A DNA stretch of 64,000 nt from Bacillus crepusculi (GTDB taxonomy: Bacteria > Bacillota > Bacilli > Bacillales > Bacillaceae). The notes beneath the pieces are model-generated. The model was not told the origin of the DNA. It saw nothing but the letters and a program-made list of their open reading frames with translations, and did no database searches. Where the stretch lies: assembly GCF_014764715.1 (NCBI RefSeq), contig NZ_JACXXE010000002.1, forward strand, positions 186,001 through 250,000, given 5' to 3'. Positions 17,015-25,160 of the stretch are shown here, piece by piece. The translations under genes were made by a program, and so were the position numbers. Each line of letters starts with the position of its first letter. The stretch's first letter is position 1.

Positions 17015-18697
17015 TCAACTGATATAACCAGGCAGACCAGGCCAATTGTTCTTGATGAATAAGGGATATCCAGAATCTACTTCTGTCTTATTGAGATCAT
17101 ATCGCAAATATCTCCAACCTTTAAACATATATGCTTTTTTATTAGTAGGCCAAATCACCATTCCGTTTATAGAATGAGACCAAGATCCTGGAAAATCATT
17201 GATGGTTGAAAATGGGGTGGGTGGATCTACTTTATCCATTTTAATATCGTAACGCATGTACGTATAATCCTTGAAGAACAAAGCTACTTCGTTCGTTAAA
17301 ACCACCGCAGCGTCGATTCTGTCCGTCCAAAGCCCAGGCCAATTATTTTTAATAGGTAACGGGTATCCCGGGTCCACTTTTTTAGAGGCTATATCATAGC
17401 GCATATACTCCGAGTCTCTAAAAAAATAGACTTTATTGTTCGGCCAAACCACCGCAGCATCAATTCTGTCCGTCCAAAGCCCAGGCCAATTATGTTCAAT
17501 AGGTAACGGGTACCCAGAATCCACCTTGTCCTTTTTAATATCATATTGATAGTATTCTCCAGCGCAAAAAAAATACGCCTTTTTGCCGTCAGGCCAAACG
17601 ATTGGAGCCGTCAACATGTTGTCAGCCAGTATTTCAACAAAATATTTATGGTTGGCAGCATTAAGAATGGCTTCTGCTGGATTGCTGATAGCAAGTTGCT
17701 TCGCGTTATCTAGTCCATAACTGATGTCTTTTGTTTGTGCAGCAGCATGGCTCCATTCGTGTATTAGGACACCGAATTTAGAGTCTATCCCTGTTGCAGG
17801 TGCTGCATCAAATTGGGGGCAAAGATACACCACCTTTGAATTAAAATAAGTATAGGCAAAATAATTTGGTTTACAATCTGCTCCGGGTTTCACATAATAG
17901 TGAATTCCCTCTAAAACCTCTTTAATTTTGTTAAAATGATCCTGAATCACCTTATAATTATTTGGGGAATATGCTCCAAACAATTCAACGTAGAGTTCAT
18001 TCTTATTTTCCTGACTCCATTCGGACAACTCCAATAATGTAGCGCTTATCCAGGCTCTAGCATTAGCATCTGCCTCGATGACTTTCATGATATCTGGGTC
18101 AATTCCTTGAGGCACAGGTTGATTTTCTTTGGGATTAATAGTAATCACTGAGGATTTATTTTTATCTATTAGTGTTGTTTTCTTCTGCTGGAGAAGTTCT
18201 TTCTCCCATTTACGTGCCTTTTCACCAGATGTAAGTCTAGGCTTAATATGACTTAGAAGTTTAAATTCTGTGGTTAACGGATCTAGGGTTAACATCTCAA
18301 ATTCCTTATTGGTAGGGAGTTTGATTTCTCCATTCACTGGGGAGATAACATCAAGGAACTTGGTATAGAGGGTAACTGTATAAATACCAGGCTCATGGAT
18401 TGGAAATGATGTGGATAAATCGAGTTTCTCAACAATCGTCTTCCCTGCTGGAATGATTCGGTAAGAATCTTTAGTAGGTTCCGCACGCTTCACTAAACGT
18501 CCATCATAAGGAATGATAAAGTCTTTTCTACGAATTTCTATAAAATTTAAGACTTCTCCCTCAAGAGGATTATCATATATCAACAAACCGCAATCTGAAT
18601 CCATTAGGTTTTGGAGCTCGAATTTGAGTATGATAGGTTCGCCACAATTGTATTCGGTTTCCATGTGAATCGAGTGCTTTAATGTATGTTTTGTCAA
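17015..18697 (-). CDS. M35-type (aspzincin) metallopeptidase with four hemopexin-like repeats
   Basis: Protein of 560 residues, starting at TTG behind AAAAGGGACTGACTGTA. Domains in order: an N-terminal beta-sandwich-like region (about 10-135); a linker rich in Lys and Gln (150-190); a peptidase domain (about 200-360) with HEWSH at 313-317, Asp324 as the likely third zinc ligand and Tyr327, followed by NAANHKYFVE (347-356), typical of peptidyl-Lys metallopeptidases; and four hemopexin-like blades (about 362-555), each with a GYPLPIxNNWPGLW-type segment. No signal peptide or lipobox is seen, so export is unexplained. Hemopexin blades usually bind proteins or matrix. It has its own terminator, and the cystatin-like gene lies upstream on the same strand. 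Confidence 0.8.
   Translation of the reverse strand: MTKHTLKHSIHMETEYNCGEPIILKFELQNLMDSDCGLLIYDNPLEGEVLNFIEIRRKDFIIPYDGRLVKRAEPTKDSYRIIPAGKTIVEKLDLSTSFPIHEPGIYTVTLYTKFLDVISPVNGEIKLPTNKEFEMLTLDPLTTEFKLLSHIKPRLTSGEKARKWEKELLQQKKTTLIDKNKSSVITINPKENQPVPQGIDPDIMKVIEADANARAWISATLLELSEWSQENKNELYVELFGAYSPNNYKVIQDHFNKIKEVLEGIHYYVKPGADCKPNYFAYTYFNSKVVYLCPQFDAAPATGIDSKFGVLIHEWSHAAAQTKDISYGLDNAKQLAISNPAEAILNAANHKYFVEILADNMLTAPIVWPDGKKAYFFCAGEYYQYDIKKDKVDSGYPLPIEHNWPGLWTDRIDAAVVWPNNKVYFFRDSEYMRYDIASKKVDPGYPLPIKNNWPGLWTDRIDAAVVLTNEVALFFKDYTYMRYDIKMDKVDPPTPFSTINDFPGSWSHSINGMVIWPTNKKAYMFKGWRYLRYDLNKTEVDSGYPLFIKNNWPGLPGYIS
17301..17525. repeat. Near-identical direct repeats in two hemopexin blades
   Basis: About 77 bases at 17301-17377 recur at 17448-17525 with only about nine differences, offset by 147 bases (49 codons, one blade). 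Shared core: TCTGTCCGTCCAAAGCCCAG then GCCAATTAT and ATAGGTAACGGGTA. Neighbouring parts of the blades are more diverged, which points to recent duplication or gene conversion. Confidence 0.85.
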
Positions 18698-18737
18698 TAC
18701 AGTCAGTCCCTTTTCATAAATTGATTCTCCCTCAAAA

Positions 18738-18775
18738 AAGGCCCCTTTAACATTTTGATTGAAGGGGCCTTGTAT
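18738..18775 (-). terminator. Terminator of the cystatin-like gene
   Basis: On the minus strand AAGGCCCCTT and AAGGGGCCTT flank a 16-base loop and are followed by TTTT. It lies between the cystatin-like gene and the aspzincin gene, so the two are probably separate transcripts. Confidence 0.85.
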
Positions 18776-18881
18776 TCTTTGAAGGAGTTGAATTTTAGTA
18801 GTAATCGATCTGAGATGAGGTGATAACGGTTAAGACTAAATAATCATCCTCTATTTTGAATCAAAACAGCATAGTTTCGGT

Positions 18882-19166
18882 TTAATGAATAACATCATGT
18901 ATATTAGTGATATGGGCATTACCTTCTAAATCAGCATATATAATGACCACTTTACAACCCTGCATTGGAGGATTAGTAGTAGCAGTCGTTTTACAGATAA
19001 TACAATAGTTATTTCCAGAAACTAACTGAGATGCCACATATAAAACTGGGACATATTGAACACCTACAAAACCTTCAAAAGCCTTGCTAAATGCTGTTGC
19101 TACAGGTTGGGGTAAATTACAACCTTGCATGTCTTGAAATTCCCATCCGCCGGAACTAATAGACAT
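18882..19166 (-). CDS. Small protein with cystatin-like QxVxG motif
   Basis: Protein of 94 residues. I start at ATG 19166 because AAAGGA lies nine bases upstream; an earlier in-frame GTG is too close to that site. Marks: an early Gly-Gly-Trp (SGGWEF), the helix-like VATAFSKAFEGFVGVQY, then VLYVASQLVSGNNYCIIC, which matches the cystatin inhibitory loop pattern QxVxG-x-N-Y, and a C-terminal ITNIHDVIH. Several Cys residues occur, but there is no signal peptide. Similar small proteins occur in other bacteria as hypothetical genes. A protease inhibitor or immunity role for the adjacent peptidase is speculation. Confidence 0.7.
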   Translation of the reverse strand: MSISSGGWEFQDMQGCNLPQPVATAFSKAFEGFVGVQYVPVLYVASQLVSGNNYCIICKTTATTNPPMQGCKVVIIYADLEGNAHITNIHDVIH

Positions 19167-19418
19167 TTCGAACACATCCTTTCTCGTCTTTCACTTATTT
19201 ATCTCCTCCCTTTTGCTTTTTATGCAAACATTAAGAAGTCTCTTCTCAACTTAATAAAGGTCGTCATGCGGAGAAAAACAGAATTTGTTTTTTGTTGATC
19301 CTTGATAGACCCCGATTATAAAGAATCAAAACACTCCAGTCTGTAAAAGCTAGAAGAAAGCAGTGAATCGTGCGTTTCAGACAAGCTGTGCAAAGGGTAT
19401 GGAAGAGAAAAAGACAGA
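19167..19418. other. Intergenic region between cystatin-like gene and ywiE
   Basis: About 250 bases without a supported gene. It carries the start region of the leftward accessory genes and the leader of ywiE. I saw no strong hairpin or clear sigma A promoter. Confidence 0.4.
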
Positions 19419-20936
19419 ATGAGGGCGGAGAATGTGAAAAAGAGGAGACTAGAGTTTTTATTTTTATATTTCATGATATTCGGGGCATATGTGATGTTTT
19501 GGTGGCCGGTGCCAGCGTGGGGCTTTCAGCTTTACGTAGTTAGTTATATCGCCATTATTTTATTTAGTATCGTCTCGCTCATGCTAGAGAATCGGACATC
19601 ACAGCACACATTGTTATGGATCTATGTGCTGATCTTTTTCCCGATCATCGGATATATGTTCTATTTGTTCTCAGGACAGCTCTACGTAAAAGGCCATTTA
19701 TTCAAATCAAAGAGAATGTATAACCGTGAAAAGTTACGTAGAATATCTGAGCTTGAGAGCAAGCCGGATGAAACACGTTTAACCGAGAATCAGCGTGCTT
19801 TTTTTCATTACACAGAAAAAGCGACAGGCATGCATGTGAATACAAATAGTGATATGGATATTTTAAAGAATGGGGAGGAAACCTTTCCTCTTATTTTTGA
19901 AGAGTTGAAAAAGGCAAAAGCGTTCATTCATATTGAATATTACATGTTTAAATCTGATTTCCTCGGTCACCAAATGATGGAGATTCTGATTGAAAAAGTG
20001 AAAGAAGGGGTAGAGGTTCGCTTCATATATGATGCGGCAGGTAGCATTCGCTTCTCTCGAAAGGATATTAAACGATTGAAGCAAGCAGGTGTAAAAGTCG
20101 CTCCGTTTCTGCCTTTAAAATATGGATTCTTTAATCAAAAATTCAATTTCCGAAATCACCGGAAAATCGTGATTATTGATGGAGAAACGGGGTTTGTCGG
20201 CGGGTTAAATGTTGGGAAGGAATATGTAGGGGGAGATGAAAGCATCGGCTTTTGGCGTGATACGCATGCAATACTAAAGGGTGAGGCTGTTCAAACCCTT
20301 CACTCCGTGTTCATGCTGGACTGGGAGTATGTATCCGATGAGGTGTTAATTGATGATCCGAAGTATCATACGCCGCACCCTGTGACAGGAGAGGATGTCA
20401 TTCAGGTTGTACCCACTGGACCTGATATGAAGGAAAGTATGAGTGATTTATATGATGCACTCATTTCAAATGCGAAGCAATTTATCTGGATAGCGACACC
20501 TTATTTTGTCCCCAATGAGTCCATTCGTACAGCGCTTAAAATCGCTGCCACTAGAGGGGTGGATGTGCGGGTGATGGTACCTGAGACAAATGATGGCTTT
20601 CTCACACAATACGCCACACGATCCTATTTTGCTGAGCTTCTGAAAGAAGGCATCAAGGTGTATCACTATCAAAAAGGCTTTATGCATCAAAAGGTCATGA
20701 TTGCAGATGGAGAGCTTGCCTCTGTTGGTACGGCCAATGTGGATATGAGAAGCTTTCAGCTCAATTTCGAGGTCAATGTCTTTACAGCCGCGAAAAAGCC
20801 AATTGAGCAATTGATGGCTCATTATGAGGAGGATATGAAAGAATGTGAGCAAATGGGACCGGTTCATTTTTATAAAAGGGGCTTAAAAGAGCGCTTGAAG
20901 GAATCATTTGCCCGGTTGTTTTCTGGTGTGCTGTGA
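19419..20936 (+). CDS. ywiE: Cardiolipin synthase-type phospholipase D protein, YwiE
   Basis: Membrane-anchored phosphatidyltransferase of 505 residues that joins two phosphatidylglycerol molecules into cardiolipin. Two N-terminal membrane helices (about 10-30 and 40-80) precede two PLD domains, each with an HxKxxxxD site: HRKIVIIDGETG near residue 244 and HQKVMIADGELA near residue 424. ATG 19419 gives a length close to B. subtilis YwiE. A GTG 15 bases later has a GGCGGAG ahead of it and is the alternative start. A second paralogue (ywjE) lies at 25161. Confidence 0.88.
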   Translation: MRAENVKKRRLEFLFLYFMIFGAYVMFWWPVPAWGFQLYVVSYIAIILFSIVSLMLENRTSQHTLLWIYVLIFFPIIGYMFYLFSGQLYVKGHLFKSKRMYNREKLRRISELESKPDETRLTENQRAFFHYTEKATGMHVNTNSDMDILKNGEETFPLIFEELKKAKAFIHIEYYMFKSDFLGHQMMEILIEKVKEGVEVRFIYDAAGSIRFSRKDIKRLKQAGVKVAPFLPLKYGFFNQKFNFRNHRKIVIIDGETGFVGGLNVGKEYVGGDESIGFWRDTHAILKGEAVQTLHSVFMLDWEYVSDEVLIDDPKYHTPHPVTGEDVIQVVPTGPDMKESMSDLYDALISNAKQFIWIATPYFVPNESIRTALKIAATRGVDVRVMVPETNDGFLTQYATRSYFAELLKEGIKVYHYQKGFMHQKVMIADGELASVGTANVDMRSFQLNFEVNVFTAAKKPIEQLMAHYEEDMKECEQMGPVHFYKRGLKERLKESFARLFSGVL

Positions 20937-20986
20937 GGTTTTCCATTGGAGAAATCATTTCCTGATCTAGTATTTTGAAGAGGATT

Positions 20987-21021
20987 CCTCTATAATTGAA
21001 AATGATTATCAATTATAGAGG
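20987..21021. promoter_or_regulatory. Fur box inside a perfect 13-bp inverted repeat, upstream of ywjA
   Basis: TGAAAATGATTATCA at 20997-21011 differs by one base from the Bacillus Fur core TGATAATNATTATCA. It is embedded in arms CCTCTATAATTGA (20987-20999) and TCAATTATAGAGG (21009-21021). The TATAAT at 20991-20996 is a likely -10 box, so bound Fur would block polymerase. ywjA belongs to the Fur regulon in B. subtilis. Confidence 0.85.
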
Positions 21022-21040
21022 AAATGAGGTTTTTTTACAT

Positions 21041-22756
21041 ATGCTAAAACGCTTTTTCGCCTATTACAGGCCCTATCGCGGTCTGTTCTTTTTAGATTTC
21101 TTTTGCGCTGTCGCAGTTGGACTGATGGAACTAGGTTTTCCGCTTATTGTGAACTACTTCATTGATACATTATTGCCAACAGGGAACTGGACGGTCATTG
21201 GCTGGACCGCACTTGCTCTGTTTGTCATTTATGCACTCAGCTCGGTTATGCAATTTATCGTGTCATACTGGGGGCACATGCTTGGTATCAATATTGAAAC
21301 AGATATGAGGAAAAAGCTATTTGATCACTTTCAGCGCCTCTCATTTAAATTCTTTGATAACAATAAAACGGGAAAGCTCATGTCACGGATGACGAATGAT
21401 CTCATGTACATTGGTGAGGTAGCGCATCACGGGCCTGAAGACTTATTCATTGCGATTATGACGATTCTTGGCGCCTTTGCTGTTATGCTGATGATTAATT
21501 GGCAGCTAGCCATTTTAACCTTCCTGATCATGCCTGTTATCATCTGGCTTGCGCTTTATTTTAATAAGAAGATGACGAAGGCGATTACACAGCTGAACAA
21601 TGATATTGGAGACTTTCATGCAAGGGTGGAGAATAATATCGGCGGCATTCGGCTTGTTCAAGCCTTTGCAAATGAACATTTCGAGAAAAAACGCTTTGCT
21701 GAAAACAACAACCGCTTTCGGAAGGCGAAGCTCCTTTCTTATAAAATCATGTCCGTCAATGGCTCGATCAGCTATATTCTCACACGTCTTGTGACGCTGT
21801 TTGTCCTGCTGGCTGGTACATGGTTTGTTTTGCAAGGTCAATTAACGGCAGGTGGTTTTATCGCCTTTGTTCTCATCACAAACGTTTTATTCAGACCGAT
21901 TGATAAAATCAACACGGTGATTGAAATGTACCCAAAAGGCATTGCCGGTTTTAAAAGCTATGTCGATTTACTTGAAACAGAGCCGGATGTGAAGGATACA
22001 GAAGGAGCTCGTGATGTTTACGGACTGAAGGGTGAAATTGAATACCGAAACGTGACGTTTGGCTATGATGAGCACAGTCATGTGTTAAAAGGTATCCATT
22101 TGAAGATCAAACAAGGAGAAACTGTTGCGTTTGTCGGGCCATCAGGAGCGGGGAAATCGACCATTTGCAGTTTGCTGCCTCGTTTTTATGATGTGGATGA
22201 AGGAGAGATCACGATTGATGGAGTGAGCACAAAAACCATGACCCTGTCTTCTTTAAGACAGCAGATCGGCATTGTGCAGCAGGATGTCTTTTTATTCTCA
22301 GGCACCATTCGTGAAAATATTGCGTACGGCAACCTAGAAGCGAGTGATGCAGAGATTTGGGAGGCCGTACGACGTGCACATTTAGAGGAACTCGTTCAGC
22401 GTTTCCCAGAAGGATTAAATACTGTGATAGGCGAGCGCGGCGTCAAGCTGTCAGGCGGTCAAAAGCAGCGTCTGTCGATTGCACGGATGTTCCTAAAAAA
22501 TCCTTCTATTCTCATTTTAGATGAAGCCACGTCAGCACTGGATACAGAAACAGAAAAAGCCATACAGGATGCACTGAGTGAGCTGGCCGCCGGCCGGACC
22601 ACACTCGTCATTGCCCACCGGCTTGCGACGATTAAACATGCTGACCGTATCATCGTTGTGACAGAGGAAGGTATCCAAGAACAAGGCCGTCACCAAGACT
22701 TAATCCAAATGGGCGGCGTATACAGAAGACTGCATGAAGCGCAGTTTGGACATTAA
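21041..22756 (+). CDS. ywjA: ABC exporter, fused permease and ATPase, YwjA
   Basis: Half-size ABC exporter of 571 residues from ATG 21041 (GAGGAAATGAGG upstream). Residues 1-310 form a six-helix membrane domain, and the rest is the ATPase with Walker A GPSGAGKST (about 364-372), signature LSGGQKQR (about 467) and Walker B ILILDEATS (about 488). It works as a dimer, moving an unknown, probably lipid-like or peptide substrate out of the cell. The Fur box at its promoter predicts induction when iron is short. In B. subtilis ywjB follows; here an S66 peptidase gene does. Confidence 0.88.
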   Translation: MLKRFFAYYRPYRGLFFLDFFCAVAVGLMELGFPLIVNYFIDTLLPTGNWTVIGWTALALFVIYALSSVMQFIVSYWGHMLGINIETDMRKKLFDHFQRLSFKFFDNNKTGKLMSRMTNDLMYIGEVAHHGPEDLFIAIMTILGAFAVMLMINWQLAILTFLIMPVIIWLALYFNKKMTKAITQLNNDIGDFHARVENNIGGIRLVQAFANEHFEKKRFAENNNRFRKAKLLSYKIMSVNGSISYILTRLVTLFVLLAGTWFVLQGQLTAGGFIAFVLITNVLFRPIDKINTVIEMYPKGIAGFKSYVDLLETEPDVKDTEGARDVYGLKGEIEYRNVTFGYDEHSHVLKGIHLKIKQGETVAFVGPSGAGKSTICSLLPRFYDVDEGEITIDGVSTKTMTLSSLRQQIGIVQQDVFLFSGTIRENIAYGNLEASDAEIWEAVRRAHLEELVQRFPEGLNTVIGERGVKLSGGQKQRLSIARMFLKNPSILILDEATSALDTETEKAIQDALSELAAGRTTLVIAHRLATIKHADRIIVVTEEGIQEQGRHQDLIQMGGVYRRLHEAQFGH

Positions 22757-22757
22757 G

Positions 22758-22790
22758 GAAAAAGCCCTTTTGATAAAGGGCCTTTTTTGT
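22758..22790 (+). terminator. Terminator after ywjA
   Basis: Stem AAAGCCCTTT and AAAGGGCCTTT with loop TGAT, then T-run (about 22761-22788). Confidence 0.88.
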
Positions 22791-22828
22791 TAGGATAATT
22801 AAAACTCGTGTAGGAAGGAGCTGATGGA

Positions 22829-23827
22829 ATGAAGGGGCTTCGGCGATTACAAAAGGGCGATAAGATCGGTATTTTTTCACCTTCAAGTCCTGCATCTGCG
22901 ACCTCGCCTCTGAGGTATCAGAGGGCGAAGAAGTGGCTTGAGCATAAAGGATTCATTGTGGAACCAGGATCATTAACAGGGAAAGAGGATCATTACCGTT
23001 CAGGTACGATTCGAGAACGAGCAAATGAGCTGAATGAGCTGATGGCTAGAGAGGATTTGGCCTGCGTGATGTCGATGATTGGCGGGACAAATTCGAATAG
23101 TTTACTGCCTTATCTTGATTTTGACCTGCTGAATAAACATCCGAAAGTCATGATCGGTTATTCAGATGCGACAGCGATTCTTTTAGCAGCATATGAAAAA
23201 ACAGGGATGCCTGTTTTTTACGGGCCGGCACTTGTCCCATCCTTTGGGGAGTTTGAACCGTTCGTCAACTATACATATCAGTCGTTTGAGGAGATCCTGA
23301 TGCACCCGCAAGCCATTCCATATCAGGTGGAAAAACCGCCCTTTTGGACAGATGAACGGATCAATTGGGAAGAGAAGACGCGTGACAAAGAAAAGCGACC
23401 AAACGATTGGCTGTGCCTCATAGAGGGACAGGCTAAAGGCAGACTGATCGGCGGGAATCTTAATGCCATGTACGGCATTTGGGGGAGTGAGTTCATGCCT
23501 GTTATTCAGAAGGGGGACATCCTCCTCATTGAAGATTGCATGAAAACCGCTTCGATTGTAGAAAAAAACTTCTCTCTTTTGAAGGTAAATGGTGTGTTTG
23601 AACAAGTATCAGGTATCCTCCTAGGGAAACATGAGCTGTTTGATGATGAAGGAACGGGCAAAGAGCCGCATGATATTTTACTTGAGGTGCTAGGAGACAC
23701 AAAGAGACCGCTCATCGCTAATTTTGACTGTGCTCATACGCACCCGATGCTCACCATGCCAATAGGGACACAAGTGAAAATAGATGCAACCACAACGAAA
23801 GTTTGGTTAACGGAAGCGTGGATATAA
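22829..23827 (+). CDS. S66 family serine peptidase, MccF-like
   Basis: Peptidase of 332 residues of the LD-carboxypeptidase/MccF family. The nucleophile elbow is GYSDAT with Ser112, and the catalytic Glu and His are likely in EGQAKGRLIGGNL (about 200) and FDCAHTHPM (about 305). The SMIGGTNSNSLLPYLD segment (82-97) is closer to MccF than to cell-wall LdcA enzymes. MccF cleaves acyl-sulfamoyl adenylates such as processed microcin C. Cell-wall tetrapeptide trimming is the alternative. The gene has its own leader after the ywjA terminator and occupies the place of ywjB. Confidence 0.82.
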   Translation: MKGLRRLQKGDKIGIFSPSSPASATSPLRYQRAKKWLEHKGFIVEPGSLTGKEDHYRSGTIRERANELNELMAREDLACVMSMIGGTNSNSLLPYLDFDLLNKHPKVMIGYSDATAILLAAYEKTGMPVFYGPALVPSFGEFEPFVNYTYQSFEEILMHPQAIPYQVEKPPFWTDERINWEEKTRDKEKRPNDWLCLIEGQAKGRLIGGNLNAMYGIWGSEFMPVIQKGDILLIEDCMKTASIVEKNFSLLKVNGVFEQVSGILLGKHELFDDEGTGKEPHDILLEVLGDTKRPLIANFDCAHTHPMLTMPIGTQVKIDATTTKVWLTEAWI

Positions 23828-23828
23828 G

Positions 23829-23860
23829 AAAAAAAGCAGCCCCCGGCTGCGTTTTTTTTA
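23829..23860. terminator. Bidirectional terminator between MccF-like gene and ywjC
   Basis: GCAGCC (23836-23841) and GGCTGC (23845-23850), flanked by A-run and T-run. Confidence 0.88.
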
Positions 23861-24112
23861 TGAAACCTTCTCTTTTTCAAATGGTTGAAGGAGGTCTTGT
23901 GCCTTTTTCCCTTCTACCACAATTAAGTAGTCTGACTCTAAATGAGTGAGCCTGAAGGCTTCAAGCTCTACCACATTTTTAATGCTGCACATTGTTTTTT
24001 TCGAATACACATATAAACGATGCTGAGCCTGCTGGCACTTTTCATATAGAGATATAAGCTTATGTAAATTCAACGCTTTCGCAGCGATTCGGATTGAATA
24101 GATTTGAGACAT
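23858..24112 (-). CDS. ywjC: YwjC-like protein with degenerate HPr-like pattern
   Basis: Protein of 84 residues. I choose ATG 24112 because AGGAGG lies eight bases ahead; an ATG six bases earlier is too close. Position next to uvsE identifies it as the counterpart of B. subtilis ywjC. By eye it follows the HPr fold order: IRIAAKALNLHKL resembles the active-site strand and helix, YSKKTMCSIKNVVELEAF resembles YNGKTVNLKSIMGVMSL, and LIVVEGKKAQDLLQPF resembles the last strand and helix. A His is present near the HPr active-site position, but the RP that follows it in HPr is missing. A phosphocarrier role is doubtful. Confidence 0.65.
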   Translation of the reverse strand: MSQIYSIRIAAKALNLHKLISLYEKCQQAQHRLYVYSKKTMCSIKNVVELEAFRLTHLESDYLIVVEGKKAQDLLQPFEKEKVS

Positions 24113-24185
24113 CCTCATATCCTCCTGTTCATTACTTTCTCACAATAGCTTTGTTACCCCTGTTTGCACAGGGATAAACCTGTCT

Positions 24186-25148
24186 CTATGATTTCCACTC
24201 AATGGTTCCCCCGCCTGTTCGCCGATTGCCTCTTATCGCAGACAGTTCTTCGACTAGACGGAGCAGGGCCTGATCCTTTAACTTCGCCTCAATCATAAAA
24301 TCTACATCACGTCCATATGGTTTTAATGCTTGAAAAAGCGGTAAGACAAAGGTCATATCTACACCATCCGCATGACTGCGTATCGCTTTTTCTGATTTAG
24401 GTGAGGATAAATGGATTTTAGGCGGAATACCAGTGCTTGTCCAAGTGCCAAACATTCTTGGGAGGATGTCTTCAAGCGCTGCATTGTCATCTTTATTTGC
24501 CACGTGATGATGGTAATCAAAAACAAATGGAATATCGTGCTTTTCACATACACCAAGCGTTTCCAACGACGTATACGTTTTGTCATCATTCTCAAGCGTC
24601 ATTCTCGCCTTGATATGCGCCGGAAGCTGTTTAATATTTTCATCAAAGCGGTAAAGAGCCGAATCTTTATCACCGTAAGCACCGCCCACATGAATGTTGA
24701 TATAGCTTTCCTTTTCGAGCTTCATCGCCTCAAGCATTTGAACATGATACGTCATATCCATCACCGCATTCTCTGTGATGGAAGGCTTTGGGCTTGTAAA
24801 CAAGGTGAATTGATTGGGGTGAAAGCTCACTCGTAACCTGTGCCGTTTCACCAACTCGCCAATCTCTAGGAACTCCTTGCGAAAGGGTGTCACAAAGTCC
24901 CAGCGAACCTCGGGATGGGTTGCTAGTGGAACAATTGAGCTGGAAAAACGGTAAAGCGGAATATCATGAGCAATGGCAAAATAAAGCGTTCTTAACGTAT
25001 TCACAAGATTGGCTTTCGTTGTTCGCAATAAAGCCTCTTTCCTGTCTTCTTTTGAGAGCTTGCTGTATCGTGCGAAGGTCAGCGACTTGGCAGGAGAAGC
25101 TTCCCACAGGGTGACAGCATTGGACACATAACCAAATCGATAGCGCAT
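24186..25148 (-). CDS. uvsE: UV DNA damage endonuclease
   Basis: TIM-barrel endonuclease of 320 residues that nicks DNA 5' to UV photoproducts and abasic sites without the UvrABC system. Family marks: RYRFGYVS at the N-terminus, [12 protein letters not shown] (about 107-118), [11 protein letters not shown] (about 149), LENDDKT (about 184) and VFDYHHH (about 207), which supply the metal-binding His, Glu and Asp residues. The gene is ywjD in B. subtilis and is expressed in sporulation there. It lies 12 bases downstream of ywjE on the same strand and is likely cotranscribed with it. Confidence 0.93.
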   Translation of the reverse strand: MRYRFGYVSNAVTLWEASPAKSLTFARYSKLSKEDRKEALLRTTKANLVNTLRTLYFAIAHDIPLYRFSSSIVPLATHPEVRWDFVTPFRKEFLEIGELVKRHRLRVSFHPNQFTLFTSPKPSITENAVMDMTYHVQMLEAMKLEKESYINIHVGGAYGDKDSALYRFDENIKQLPAHIKARMTLENDDKTYTSLETLGVCEKHDIPFVFDYHHHVANKDDNAALEDILPRMFGTWTSTGIPPKIHLSSPKSEKAIRSHADGVDMTFVLPLFQALKPYGRDVDFMIEAKLKDQALLRLVEELSAIRGNRRTGGGTIEWKS

Positions 25149-25160
25149 ATGTCATCTCCT

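Noticed and set aside
23183..23605. Minus-strand ORF of 140 residues opposite the MccF-like gene
   Set aside because: Shadow frame with no ribosome site, overlapping a gene with intact catalytic motifs.
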